Shown: positions 41,393-49,579 of the stretch, piece by piece
Layout of the letters: every line of letters begins with the position of its first letter
Position numbering within the stretch: position 1 is the first letter of the stretch
DNA from: Paucibacter aquatile
GTDB taxonomy: Bacteria > Pseudomonadota > Gammaproteobacteria > Burkholderiales > Burkholderiaceae_C
Direction of reading: 5' to 3'
DNA length: 64,000 bases
Assembly: GCF_002885975.1 (NCBI RefSeq)
Contig: NZ_POSP01000003.1
Location: 3,658,001-3,722,000, forward strand
The notes under the pieces: model-generated
Told to the model about the DNA's origin: nothing
Seen by the model: the letters and a program-made list of their open reading frames with translations, nothing else
Databases searched by the model: none
Position numbers and translations under genes: made by a program

Positions 41393-41811
41393 GCGAGGGC
41401 TCCGGGATGGCTGGCCGACATCATCGCCGGAAAAACACCGACCCAGGCCTGCGGAATGGGACCACGAGGCGGGCCTTGCTTGGGCATGCAGGCGGCTGAG
41501 GTTCCTGCTCGCCATCAGGCGGCGGCAGCTACTGCTGCGCAGCAGCGTGATGGACTTTCTGACTTCGCGTCTTGACGCGGAGCTGCCTCACTGGGCTCGT
41601 GGGTTGCGAAAGCCGGCGCTGTTCGAGCACCTTGCATCGAGAAGGGCGAGATGCTTCGAGTCGTGGTGATGTCCGATGTCAATCAATCGGCGCGCCCATT
41701 CCTGTGTAGGAGCAACTTCTTGGGAAACCACAGCTAGCTGTGCAGTCAGCAAAAGCCTTCAATTTCAAGGCCTGACCCCGGCCGTGACCCCGGCCGCGCC
41801 CCCGTGGTGCT
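41393..41811. other. Intergenic region ending in a direct-repeat copy
   Basis: About 420 bp with no gene I can support. A 39-codon frame starting at 41550 reads somewhat like protein but has no ribosome-binding site. The 3' part holds the first 35-bp repeat (41745-41779) and two 12-bp TGACCCCGGCCG units. Confidence 0.4.
41745..41796. repeat. Direct repeat copy A with a short tandem tail
   Basis: The 35-bp head (41745-41779) begins GTCAGCAAAAGCC and ends GGCCTGACCCC. It matches copy B (43035-43069) in 34 of 35 positions in the same orientation. Its last seven bases, TGACCCC, start two tandem 12-bp units TGACCCCGGCCG (41773-41784 and 41785-41796). Inside the head, GCCTT and AAGGC can form a small hairpin. 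The phosphatase gene lies between the two copies. Confidence 0.75.
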
Positions 41812-42771
41812 TCAGGCCACCGGCAGCCAGCTCTGGCGCGAGAGCTCGCGCCGCAGCTCGGACTGTTCGACGTTCTTGTGGAAGAGGCGGATTTCCACGG
41901 TGTCGGCGCTGATCTCGAGCATGCCGTGGTTCTGCTCCTTCTTGCCCACCACTACCGCATCGCGCACCGCCGCGCCCGAGGAGGTGACCTCGTGCAGCGG
42001 CAGGCCACCGGTGTGGAAGGCGTCAACATCGTTGTGATGCACATCGCCGCTCAGCAGCAGCGTGCGCTGCTGCGCGGCCTGGGCCTTCAGCCACTCCCAG
42101 TCGTTCGGGTAGTTCTTCCAATCCTTGGAGGTGGAGCCATTGGCAAACAGGTGCAAGGCCTGCGGATTGGCCGCGATGGCCTTACCGAACTTGTTGCGCT
42201 GTGCCGCGCCCAGCAGCTGGCGTTTGTCTTGCGCCACGAAGGTGGTTTCGGTGCGCCAGCTGCGTCCGTCGCTGAGGTGTAGCCATAGATCCGCCTCAAG
42301 CTGCAGGCTGGGGGTGGCGGGCGCGGGCTCCTGAGGGTTCCAGAACACCGGATCGGTGTAGGCGACCGGGAAACCGTCGGGGGCGTCGAGCGCGGCGCGG
42401 AAGGCCTTGAAGAAGGCGTTGCTGAGGGGGATCTTGCTGCTCTGCGGCGGCTGAGCGCGGATCGCCGCGCCGCAGGCGTTGTCCCAGAGAAAGTCGTGGT
42501 CGTCCCATATCGCATGGGTGCGGCCCGGGCCCAGCTGGGCGAGCAAGGCACGGAATTGCTTCTGCGCCAGCTGGCTGCTCCAGCGATGGTGCAGATGTTG
42601 CGCGAACTCGTTGTTGCTCATCTGCCTGGGAGGCTTGGGGGCTTCGACGTCCAGGTAGACCGAGTCGCCCAGTAGCAGTAGGCGATCCGGCTGGGCGGCG
42701 GCGATCCAGTCCCACACCGGCTGCTGAGGATATACCTGTACCGACATGCAGGAAGTAAAGGCAACTTTCAT
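41812..42771 (-). CDS. PhoD-like metallophosphatase without signal peptide
   Basis: 319 aa from the ATG at 42771 (AGGAAC about 9 bp upstream). The frame continues open for 81 more codons upstream without recognisable sequence. PhoD-like motifs are KVAFTSCMSVQ, LLLGDSVYLDVE, AIWDDHDFLWDNACG and LLLSGDVHHNDVDAF. It lacks the N-terminal fibronectin-like domain and any export signal, so it is much shorter than the PhoD at 11527-13098 and probably cytoplasmic. It stands alone between two 35-bp direct repeats, which suggests acquisition as a cassette (inference). Confidence 0.85.
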   Translation of the reverse strand: MKVAFTSCMSVQVYPQQPVWDWIAAAQPDRLLLLGDSVYLDVEAPKPPRQMSNNEFAQHLHHRWSSQLAQKQFRALLAQLGPGRTHAIWDDHDFLWDNACGAAIRAQPPQSSKIPLSNAFFKAFRAALDAPDGFPVAYTDPVFWNPQEPAPATPSLQLEADLWLHLSDGRSWRTETTFVAQDKRQLLGAAQRNKFGKAIAANPQALHLFANGSTSKDWKNYPNDWEWLKAQAAQQRTLLLSGDVHHNDVDAFHTGGLPLHEVTSSGAAVRDAVVVGKKEQNHGMLEISADTVEIRLFHKNVEQSELRRELSRQSWLPVA

Positions 42772-43313
42772 GACGATGAGTTCCTGGGATTCAGCTTTGG
42801 AGCCAGGACCGTAGCGCTGGCGCGGCGCGCCTGTCATCCGCAGGGTTGACGAGTCGCCGGGCAGGGCGGGGCGGCTGCGTTCGCCGCCATACATGCGCTT
42901 GAGGACGCGCGTGTCGTGACGCTCATCCGTAGCGGTCACAGCCGGGAGCAGGCCTTCTTTTTCGAGGTGCAACATGCCCGCGATGGCGATTGCGCCACTA
43001 TGCAACCAAGTCACCTAGCGCTTCTCGCTCTGCTGTCAGCAAAAGCCTTCAAATTCAAGGCCTGACCCCTGCTGCTCTTGTGACCCCTGCTGCTCTTGTG
43101 ACCCCTGCTGCTCTTGGACCCCTGCTGCTCTTGACCCCTGCTGCACTTGCATCGACGTGCCCGAACAGCTCCTGTACGGGGAGGACCTTCTGAAGTGGGC
43201 TACCTAAGTGACGGTCAGGATCGGAGGGCACCTGCCCGCCAAACGCCCGGTCGGATTCCTTGGGGAGTGGAGCTGCACTTACTTAGGACTGAGCTCTACG
43301 AACCTGCGGATGA
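42772..43313. other. Intergenic region with direct repeat B and a tandem array
   Basis: About 540 bp. The first 240 bp stay open in frame with the phosphatase but look non-coding. The middle holds the second 35-bp repeat and five tandem units. The last 160 bp before the orphan membrane-protein stop show no gene and no obvious terminator. Confidence 0.45.
43035..43149. repeat. Direct repeat copy B with five-unit tandem tail
   Basis: The head (43035-43069) is the second copy of the 35-bp repeat. From 43063 five tandem units of TGACCCCTGCTGCTCTTG follow: 43063-43080, 43081-43098 and 43099-43116 are exact 18-mers. 43117-43133 lacks the first base, and 43134-43149 lacks the first two and carries one substitution. 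As in copy A, the tail unit begins with the head's terminal TGACCCC but has a different sequence. Confidence 0.85.
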
Positions 43314-44429
43314 CTACTCCCGCTCCAGTGGGAGGATGTTCTGTACTGGCGTGGGTGATTCAGCGAATTGCATGTTCTGTATACCCTGCTCAAGCACCTC
43401 GGTCGTTATCACGGACTGCATCGGGTTCGGAGCGATAGTTCCCTTCTTGTTGTAGTACCGGTTGACATGCGTGACGACCCATTTGTACGGCTCCGGCGTG
43501 CCAGAACCCGTTTCGCGAAGAAAGATCTCTAAGTCGCAGACCAAGGTGGTGCCGCTTTGGAACTTCACCTTCTTCGCGGTGACCTTGGCGAGGAAGTCTT
43601 CGTCGATCAGGTCGAAGCTGATGCCGTGCTTTTCGAAGACGCCCTTCCACTTGAAGGCGTCCCGTTTGAAGACCGGCGAGACAATTTCGATCTCGGCATC
43701 CCGAATCACCGTCGGGTCAAGCTCGCGTAGAGCGACCACATACGTGCTGAAGCTAGCTCGGTGAACGATCATTTCATTGCGTGGCGATGGGTCGTGACTC
43801 GGGCTGAAGCCAACGGATGACACCTTCTCATAGGGAAGGAGGTGCTGATAGAACTGCGACCGTAGCTTGATGATCTTCGGGTTTGAGAGCAAGGCTGGGA
43901 CGACATCCTCGGCTGTTGGAACAGGCTCAAGCGGCAATGGTCTTGTCGCTGCCGTTGATGGCATTTTGGGGGCTTCGCCAGTCGCCTCTTGCTCCATCTT
44001 CTTGAGCTCCAGCCTCGCCTTCTTGATCGCGAGATCGTTCATCTCTACCTGTTGGTCGGCAAGCTTGCGGTCTCGGTTCAGCGCGAAATCGTTTTGCAGG
44101 ATCTGCTGCTGCAGAAGCTCCCGCTGATAAGTCATCCAGACACCGGCTGAGCAGATGGCTGTGATGGCTGCACCCAGCAGCGTCAACGCAACGGCATGCT
44201 TGCCGAGAAGGCTGAGGTGAACCGAAAGGCCGCCCTCAGCGTAGGCGGTAGCGTCGATGTGAAAATCTATGTCGAGCTGCTTGCCGATTTCTCTCAGAAG
44301 ACCGAGCAGTTCTCCCTCACAGCCATGGAGCACCAGGGCATCCATGTTGTGTGACCCATCCCTCAGGATGAAGTGCACCTGAAACTGACCAGTCGTTCCG
44401 ACGGATATTCCCTCAAAGTGATCGTTCAC
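43314..44429 (-). CDS. Orphan membrane protein in an AT-richer segment
   Basis: 371 aa from a GTG at 44429 preceded by a strong GGGAGG site; an upstream frame start at 44489 lacks one. Residues ~1-75 form a mixed alpha/beta domain (FQVHFILRDGSHNMDALVLHG). One transmembrane helix (HAVALTLLGAAITAICSAGVWM) is followed by a Gln/Asp/Lys/Glu coiled coil (to ~150), a Pro/Thr linker and a ~200-residue C-terminal domain (AEIEIVSPVFKRDAFKWKGV; VCDLEIFLRETGSG). I recognise no family. Base composition is visibly lower in GC than the flanks, so transfer is likely. Whether it is a defence, mobile-element or stress gene cannot be told from the sequence. Confidence 0.75.
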   Translation of the reverse strand: MNDHFEGISVGTTGQFQVHFILRDGSHNMDALVLHGCEGELLGLLREIGKQLDIDFHIDATAYAEGGLSVHLSLLGKHAVALTLLGAAITAICSAGVWMTYQRELLQQQILQNDFALNRDRKLADQQVEMNDLAIKKARLELKKMEQEATGEAPKMPSTAATRPLPLEPVPTAEDVVPALLSNPKIIKLRSQFYQHLLPYEKVSSVGFSPSHDPSPRNEMIVHRASFSTYVVALRELDPTVIRDAEIEIVSPVFKRDAFKWKGVFEKHGISFDLIDEDFLAKVTAKKVKFQSGTTLVCDLEIFLRETGSGTPEPYKWVVTHVNRYYNKKGTIAPNPMQSVITTEVLEQGIQNMQFAESPTPVQNILPLERE

Positions 44430-44598
44430 GATGCCTCCCTTTTTCAGGTGATTGTCCTGGAAACGGAGCCCGGTACGCTGCCTGATCATTGATCAAAAAC
44501 CTGGTTCCGGGCGAGGCAGGTCTAGCGCGTAACTCCATCATCTTCCGCTGTAGTTTGAGCATGTCCGGTCGTACGGCCTCGAAGTCATTCGGCGACAT
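44413..44598 (-). CDS. Possible small protein overlapping the orphan membrane protein start
   Basis: 61 aa, weakly supported. The segment SPNDFEAVRPDMLKLQRKMMELRARP reads like helical protein and the frame stays open for ten codons before the ATG, back to a TAG. There is no ribosome-binding site at 44598. It overlaps the orphan gene's start by 17 bp. It may be the 3' part of a frameshifted gene whose 5' part is the small ORF at 44666-44770, since both contain an LQRKM/VQRKM...ELR pattern. Confidence 0.25.
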   Translation of the reverse strand: MSPNDFEAVRPDMLKLQRKMMELRARPASPGTRFLINDQAAYRAPFPGQSPEKGRHRERSL

Positions 44599-44665
44599 GA
44601 GGTCTGGTAGGGAGTACGACTCCTTCAGCTAGGCCGGAGCGTCGAGTTGGGGGCGGACGTGATGA

Positions 44666-44770
44666 TCAGGGGAGCTGCCGACTGAACCTCAGCTCCTGAA
44701 GCTCCGGCGCGAGCATCTTGCGTTGGACGCGCAGGACTGAGTCATAAGTCGCGGTTCGTTCAGTGGACAT
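44666..44770 (-). CDS. Very small ORF with a strong ribosome-binding site
   Basis: 34 aa. The ATG at 44770 has GGGAGGA 5 bp upstream, better than most genes here, and the peptide reads MSTERTATYDSVLRVQRKML, then APELQELRFSRQLP. It could be a genuine small protein upstream of the orphan membrane gene, or the start of a longer gene broken by a frameshift: downstream frame +1 continues in protein-like sequence to 44413. Confidence 0.35.
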   Translation of the reverse strand: MSTERTATYDSVLRVQRKMLAPELQELRFSRQLP

Positions 44771-44774
44771 GTGT

Positions 44775-45076
44775 TCCTCCCGTGTTCTCCGCTCGGACTG
44801 TATCGCCGTACGCTGAGCCTCGACGTTGAACGACCGCTCAGAGGCGATGAGTTTTGCAAGCTGGCGGATCGCAACAGCTACAGAGCCGTAGCTGCCGCAC
44901 CGTCATGACCAGCCGCATGCTCAGCGTAAACATGCACTGAGATCAAGGCCGCTCATCGCCCGCACTGCGGAGAAGAAGTCGAACCCCGCATTGCCTCTGA
45001 ATTCCTCTGTGTCTTCGTGACTCTGTGGTCTGTTCCGGCTGTTCAAACGCAGTCCCAATCGCGCAAAGGCCCAAAG
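44775..45076. other. Intergenic, no gene supported
   Basis: About 300 bp between the small ORF and the terminator. Around 45000-45035 it contains the string CTGTGTCTTCGTGACTCTG, of a kind often met in bacterial intergenic DNA. No coding signal, tRNA or promoter stands out. Confidence 0.4.
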
Positions 45077-45106
45077 AAAAAGCCCGCCGTATCCGGGCGG
45101 GCTTTT
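45077..45106. terminator. Strong bidirectional rho-independent terminator
   Basis: AAAAGCCCGCC (45078-45088) pairs with GGCGGGCTTTT (45096-45106), giving an 11-bp stem with A/U ends on both sides. On the minus strand it is 24 bp past the indolepyruvate oxidoreductase stop and is followed by a U-rich tract. Confidence 0.9.
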
Positions 45107-45129
45107 GTGTCCAGCTAAGTGCCTAACGA

Positions 45130-48100
45130 TCAGGCCAGCTGCTTCCACTGCTGCATCAGCGATTCCCACTTGGCCTTGGCCGCGTGGACATGGCGCTCCT
45201 TGACATGGCCATAACCGCGAATTTCTTCGGGGATGCGGGCGATCTCGGTGGCCAGCTTGAGGCGATCGGCGCTCAGGCCCTTGGCCAGGATGGCTTCGAT
45301 GCTGGCGCGGTATTCGCCGATCAGGGCGCGTTCCATCTTGCGCTCAGCCGTGTAGCCGAAGATGTCCAGCGCCGTGCCGCGCAAGCCCTTGAGCTTGGCC
45401 AGCAGGCCGAAGGCCGGGCGGACCCAGGCGCCCATCTGCTGCTTGACCAGCTCGCCCTTGTCGTTCTTCTTGGCCAGCAGCGGCGGGGCCAGGTGGTGCA
45501 CCAACTTGTAATTGCCTTCGAACTGGCTGGCCACTTTTTCGACAAAGCTCTTGTCGGTGTGCAGGCGGGCGACTTCGTACTCGTCCTTGTAGGCCATGAG
45601 CTTGAACAGGTACTTGGCCACGGCCTCGGTGAGCGCCGTGCTGTTCAGGCTGCCCTCGGCCGCGCGCACCTTCTCGACAAAGGCCTTGTACTGCGCGGCA
45701 TAGGCCGCGCTCTGGTAGCCGGTCAGGAAGTCCACGCGCTTGGCCACCAGCTCGTCCACGCCCGGGCGCTTGACGATCTGGATCACCTGCTGAGCGGCGA
45801 ACAGCGATTGCACGCCGGCCAGATCATGGGCGCAGCGGCGGCCCCATTCGAAGGCGGCCTTGTTGTTGTCGATCTGCACGCCGTTCAACTCGATGGCGCG
45901 CATCAGCGCGGCGTGGGACAGCGGGATGCGACCCTGCTGCCAGGCATAGCCCAGCATCAGCGGGTTGGTGTACAGCGAGTCGCCCAGCAGCTTGACGGCC
46001 ACGTCCTCGGCATCGAAGGCGCGGAAGTGATCGGCGCCCACGGCCTTGGCCACGGCGGCCTCGCACGAGGCGCCGGGGAAGGACCAGTCGGCGTTGTTCA
46101 CCAGGGCCGCGGTCGGCGAGCCGTGGGTGTTCAAGGCCACAAAGGTGCGGCCCTCGCGCATCACGGCCAAGGTGGCCTTGTTGGCGGCGACGATGGAATC
46201 GCAGGCGATCACCAGCTGCGCCTCGGCCGTGCCGACCTTGGTGCAGTGGATGTCTTCGGCACGGTTGGCGATCTGGATGTGGCTCCAGGTGGCGCCACCC
46301 TTTTGCGCCAGACCGGCGGCGTCCTGCGTGATCACGCCCTTGCCTTCCAGATGGGCGGCCATGCCCAGCAGCTGGCCGATGGTGATGACACCGGTGCCGC
46401 CGACGCCGGCGACGACGATGCCCCAGGCTTCCTGCGCGTTGGGAATGCTCGGCTCGGGCAGGGCGCCCAGCTTGGCATCAAAGGGCGAGATGCGCTTGTC
46501 CTTCTTGGGCTTCTTCAGCTCGCCGCCCTCGATGGTGACGAAGCTGGGGCAGAAGCCCTTGACGCAGCTGAAGTCCTTGTTGCAGGTGTTCTGGTTGATC
46601 TGGCGCTTGCGGCCGAAATCGGTCTCCAGCGGCTCGATGGAGAGGCAGTTGGACTGGATGCTGCAGTCGCCGCAGCCTTCGCAGACCAGCTCGTTGATGA
46701 CCGTGCGCTTGGCCGGATCGGCCAGCTTGCCGCGCTTGCGGCGGCGGCGCTTCTCGGTGGCGCAGGTCTGGTCGTAGATGATGGCCGTGGTGCCGGGGAT
46801 CTCGCGGAACTGGCGCTGGATGGCGTCAAGCTCGTCGCGGTGGTGCACGGTCACGCCGCTGGCCAGGGCCACGCCCATGTACTTGTCCGGCTCGTCGGTG
46901 ACGATGACCAGCTTGGCCACGCCTTCCGAGACCAGGCTGTTCATGATCTGCAGCACCGTGTGGCCCTCGGCGCGCTCGCCCACCTGCTGGCCGCCGGTCA
47001 TGGCGACGGCGTCGTTGTAGAGCACCTTGTAGGTGATGTTCACACCGGCGGCGATGCTTTGGCGGATCGCCAGGATGCCGCTGTGGAAGTAGGTGCCGTC
47101 ACCGAGGTTGGAGAAGATGTGCTTCTCGTTGGTGAAGGCGGCCTGGCCGACCCAGGGCACGCCCTCGCCGCCCATCTGGGTGAAGGTGGCGGTGTTGCGG
47201 CCCGGCATCCAGGTGACCATGTAGTGGCAGCCGATGCCGCCCACGGCGCGCGAGCCCTCGGGCACGCGGGTGCTGGTGTTGTGCGGGCAGCCCGAGCAGA
47301 ACCAGGGGGTGCGGTCGGCGCCACCGGCGGCTTTCTCTTCCTGCTTGAGGGCGTTTTCCTTGCCGTCGATCAGGGCCACGCGGGCGTCCAGGCGGGCGGC
47401 CACATCGGCATCCACGCCCAGCTTCTTCAGGCGCTTGGCGATCGCGCGGGCGATGATGGCCGGGGTCAGGTCGGCCTGCGGGCGCAGCAGCCAGTTCTTG
47501 CTGGGGTTGGGCAGGCCCCACTCGCCACCCATGCCGCCTTCGGCGTCGTCGTCGAACTTGCCCAGCACATGCGGGCGCACGTCGGAGCGCCAGTTGTAGA
47601 GCTGCTCCTTGATCTGGTATTCGATGACCTGGCGCTTTTCCTCGATGACCAGGATCTCCTGCAGGCCGGTCGCGAAATCGCGCGTGATATTGGCCTCCAG
47701 CGGCCAGACCACATTGACCTTGTGCAGGCGGATGCCGAGGCGGCGGCAGGTGTCGTCGTCCAGGCCGAGGTCGTGCAGGGCCTGGCGGGTGTCGTTCCAG
47801 GCCTTGCCCGAGGCGATCAGGCCCAGGCGGTCCTTCGGCGTGGCGATGACGTTGTAGTTGAGCTTGTTGGCGCGCACATAGGCCAGGGCTGCGTACCACT
47901 TGTGGTCGAGCATGCGCGCTTCCTGGTCCAGCGGCGGGTCGGGCCAGCGGATGTGCAGGCCGCCCGGGGGCATGGGGAAGTCGTCCGGCGTGATGATGTT
48001 GACGCGGTCCGGATCGACGCTGACGCTGGCGCCCGACTCGACGATTTCCTGAATCGTCTTCATGCCCGACCACAGGCCCGAGAAGCGGCTCATGGCAAAG

Positions 48101-48690
48101 GCGTGCAAGCCCATGTCCAGGATGTCTTGCACGCTGCTGGGGAAGAAGACCGGGAAGCCGGCGGCCTTGAAGACGTGGTCGCTCTGGTGGGCGGCGGTGG
48201 AGCTCTTGGCGATGTGGTCATCGCCGGCGATGGCGATCACGCCGCCATGCTTGGAGGTGCCGGCCATGTTTGCGTGCTTGAACACATCGATGCAGCGGTC
48301 CACGCCCGGGCCCTTGCCGTACCAGATGCCGAACACGCCGTCGAACTTGGCTTTTTCCTTGAACAGGTCCAGCTGCTGCGTGCCCCAGACGGCGGTGGCG
48401 CCGAGTTCTTCGTTGACGCCGGGCTGGAAGACGATGTTCTGCTTGGCCAGATGCTTCTTGGCCGCCATCAGCGCCTGGTCGTAGCCGCCCAGCGGCGAAC
48501 CGCGGTAGCCCGACACGAAACCGGCGGTGTTCAGCCCGGCGATGGCATCGCGCGTGCGCTGCAGCATGGGCAGGCGCACCAGGGCTTGCACCCCGCTCAT
48601 GAAGGCGCGGCCGTTGTCCAGCGCGTATTTGTCGTCCAGCGTGACCTTTTCGAGCGCGCGCAGGACGTGATCGGGCAGGGGAGCATTCAT
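45130..48690 (-). CDS. Indolepyruvate ferredoxin oxidoreductase, fused alpha-gamma type
   Basis: 1186 aa from the ATG at 48690; the frame extends to 48834 without homology. The N-terminal ~700 residues are the TPP-dependent IorA-like part (FVSGYRGSPLGGYDQAL, PWFCSGCPHNTSTRVPEGS, GDGTYFHSGILAIRQS). A cysteine cluster for Fe-S follows (CEGCGDCSIQSNCLS, then NTCNKDFSCVKGFCPSF). The rest is the IorB/gamma-like part (VVAGVGGTGVITIGQLLG, QDAAGLAQKGGATWSH) and a helical tail. It decarboxylates aryl-pyruvates from aromatic amino acids to aryl-acetyl-CoA. Fused forms are common in aerobic Proteobacteria. It is divergent from an Lrp regulator. Confidence 0.94.
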   Translation of the reverse strand: MNAPLPDHVLRALEKVTLDDKYALDNGRAFMSGVQALVRLPMLQRTRDAIAGLNTAGFVSGYRGSPLGGYDQALMAAKKHLAKQNIVFQPGVNEELGATAVWGTQQLDLFKEKAKFDGVFGIWYGKGPGVDRCIDVFKHANMAGTSKHGGVIAIAGDDHIAKSSTAAHQSDHVFKAAGFPVFFPSSVQDILDMGLHAFAMSRFSGLWSGMKTIQEIVESGASVSVDPDRVNIITPDDFPMPPGGLHIRWPDPPLDQEARMLDHKWYAALAYVRANKLNYNVIATPKDRLGLIASGKAWNDTRQALHDLGLDDDTCRRLGIRLHKVNVVWPLEANITRDFATGLQEILVIEEKRQVIEYQIKEQLYNWRSDVRPHVLGKFDDDAEGGMGGEWGLPNPSKNWLLRPQADLTPAIIARAIAKRLKKLGVDADVAARLDARVALIDGKENALKQEEKAAGGADRTPWFCSGCPHNTSTRVPEGSRAVGGIGCHYMVTWMPGRNTATFTQMGGEGVPWVGQAAFTNEKHIFSNLGDGTYFHSGILAIRQSIAAGVNITYKVLYNDAVAMTGGQQVGERAEGHTVLQIMNSLVSEGVAKLVIVTDEPDKYMGVALASGVTVHHRDELDAIQRQFREIPGTTAIIYDQTCATEKRRRRKRGKLADPAKRTVINELVCEGCGDCSIQSNCLSIEPLETDFGRKRQINQNTCNKDFSCVKGFCPSFVTIEGGELKKPKKDKRISPFDAKLGALPEPSIPNAQEAWGIVVAGVGGTGVITIGQLLGMAAHLEGKGVITQDAAGLAQKGGATWSHIQIANRAEDIHCTKVGTAEAQLVIACDSIVAANKATLAVMREGRTFVALNTHGSPTAALVNNADWSFPGASCEAAVAKAVGADHFRAFDAEDVAVKLLGDSLYTNPLMLGYAWQQGRIPLSHAALMRAIELNGVQIDNNKAAFEWGRRCAHDLAGVQSLFAAQQVIQIVKRPGVDELVAKRVDFLTGYQSAAYAAQYKAFVEKVRAAEGSLNSTALTEAVAKYLFKLMAYKDEYEVARLHTDKSFVEKVASQFEGNYKLVHHLAPPLLAKKNDKGELVKQQMGAWVRPAFGLLAKLKGLRGTALDIFGYTAERKMERALIGEYRASIEAILAKGLSADRLKLATEIARIPEEIRGYGHVKERHVHAAKAKWESLMQQWKQLA

Positions 48691-48959
48691 GGTGGGGATC
48701 TCGGCTTGTCTCGGGGTGGAACCGGGCTGGCTGCTGCCGCTTGTGGCGGCCATGCTCCCGTGTGCATTGGATGCCGGCACTGGGTGCGGCACAGTATGTC
48801 CGGCCTGCAGGCCCTGTGTACAGGGCCGCAGCACGGTATTTGCCCTTCAAAAGGCAGGCGCCAGTGTAGGGAAAGGGTCGCGAGCGGTGCTTTCTATTTG
48901 GTCTTGGAAACCCGGGCGCTGAGCAATAATCTTTCCAGCAATCTGTTTTGGGGCAAGAA
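48691..48959. promoter_or_regulatory. Divergent control region between the indolepyruvate oxidoreductase and Lrp genes
   Basis: 269 bp. The imperfect palindrome TGCCCTTCAAAAGGCA (48841-48856) and an AT-richer patch with AGCAAT repeated (48922-48943) are candidate Lrp-type sites near the lrp start. No clear -35/-10 pair is assigned. Confidence 0.35.
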
Positions 48960-49553
48960 ATGGCATCGAGAAAGCCCGGACCTAGTAAAAACCCGCAGTC
49001 TTTTGCCGGCGCCGCGGACCCGGCCACGGACGCGGGCGCCGATGCCGCTGCCGCCGCGGATCTGCTGCCCCAGGGCGACACCCTCGACCGCTATCACATC
49101 GCCATCCTGGCCGAGCTGCAGCGCGACGCGCGGCTCTCCAATGCCGAGCTCTCGGCCCGCATCGGCCTGTCCACCGCGCCCACCTGGCGGCGCGTGCGCT
49201 GGCTGGAGGAGCAGGGCTTCATCACCGGCTACCGCGCCGAGATCGACCGCCGCAAGATCGGCCTGGGCGTGCTCGCCTTTGTGCGCGTGGACGCCGACCG
49301 CAACACCGGCACCTCGACCAAGCCGCTGGAGGACGCGCTGCGCCAGCTGCCCGAGGTGATCTCCTGCCACTACATCTCGGGCGCCGGCACCTTCGAGTTG
49401 CAGGTGCTGGCCACCGACCTCGACGCCTTCAGCCGCTTCACCATCGACACGCTGCTGCATCTGCCCAATGTCAAGGACGTGCACACCAGCTTCTCGCTGG
49501 GTGAGGTGAAGGCCGGGGGCGGCGTGCCGCTGCGACATTTGCGCGGCGGCTGA
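48960..49553 (+). CDS. Lrp/AsnC-family transcriptional regulator
   Basis: 197 aa from the ATG at 48960; a TTG at 48948 is an alternative. A ~45-residue Ala/Asp-rich N-terminal extension, longer than usual, precedes the AsnC HTH (LDRYHIAILAELQRDARLSN, then LSARIGLSTAPTWRRVRWLE) and the ligand-binding RAM domain (GLGVLAFVRVDADRNTG; VISCHYISGAGTFELQVLATD). Lrp proteins sense amino acids. Divergent placement suggests control of the indolepyruvate oxidoreductase by an aromatic or other amino acid (inference). Confidence 0.93.
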   Translation: MASRKPGPSKNPQSFAGAADPATDAGADAAAAADLLPQGDTLDRYHIAILAELQRDARLSNAELSARIGLSTAPTWRRVRWLEEQGFITGYRAEIDRRKIGLGVLAFVRVDADRNTGTSTKPLEDALRQLPEVISCHYISGAGTFELQVLATDLDAFSRFTIDTLLHLPNVKDVHTSFSLGEVKAGGGVPLRHLRGG

Positions 49554-49579
49554 GGGGCGGCTGAAGGGCTGCCACTGCC

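Noticed and set aside
42772..43014. N-terminal extension of the PhoD-like protein
   Set aside because: The frame is open but the sequence has no signal peptide or phosphatase features, and the ATG at 42771 has a suitable ribosome-binding site followed directly by family-like sequence.
43063..43149. CRISPR-like array
   Set aside because: The five units are contiguous with no spacers and there are no cas genes.
44921..45169. 82-codon minus-strand ORF
   Set aside because: It runs through the strong terminator at 45077-45106 and a common-looking intergenic string, and overlaps the oxidoreductase 3' end; it has no ribosome-binding site.
45184..49359. A very long (1391-codon) plus-strand open frame
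   Set aside because: It lies almost entirely antisense to the indolepyruvate oxidoreductase, is made of low-complexity Gly/Ala/Leu/Val/His/Gln sequence typical of the shadow of a GC-rich gene, and has no family motif.
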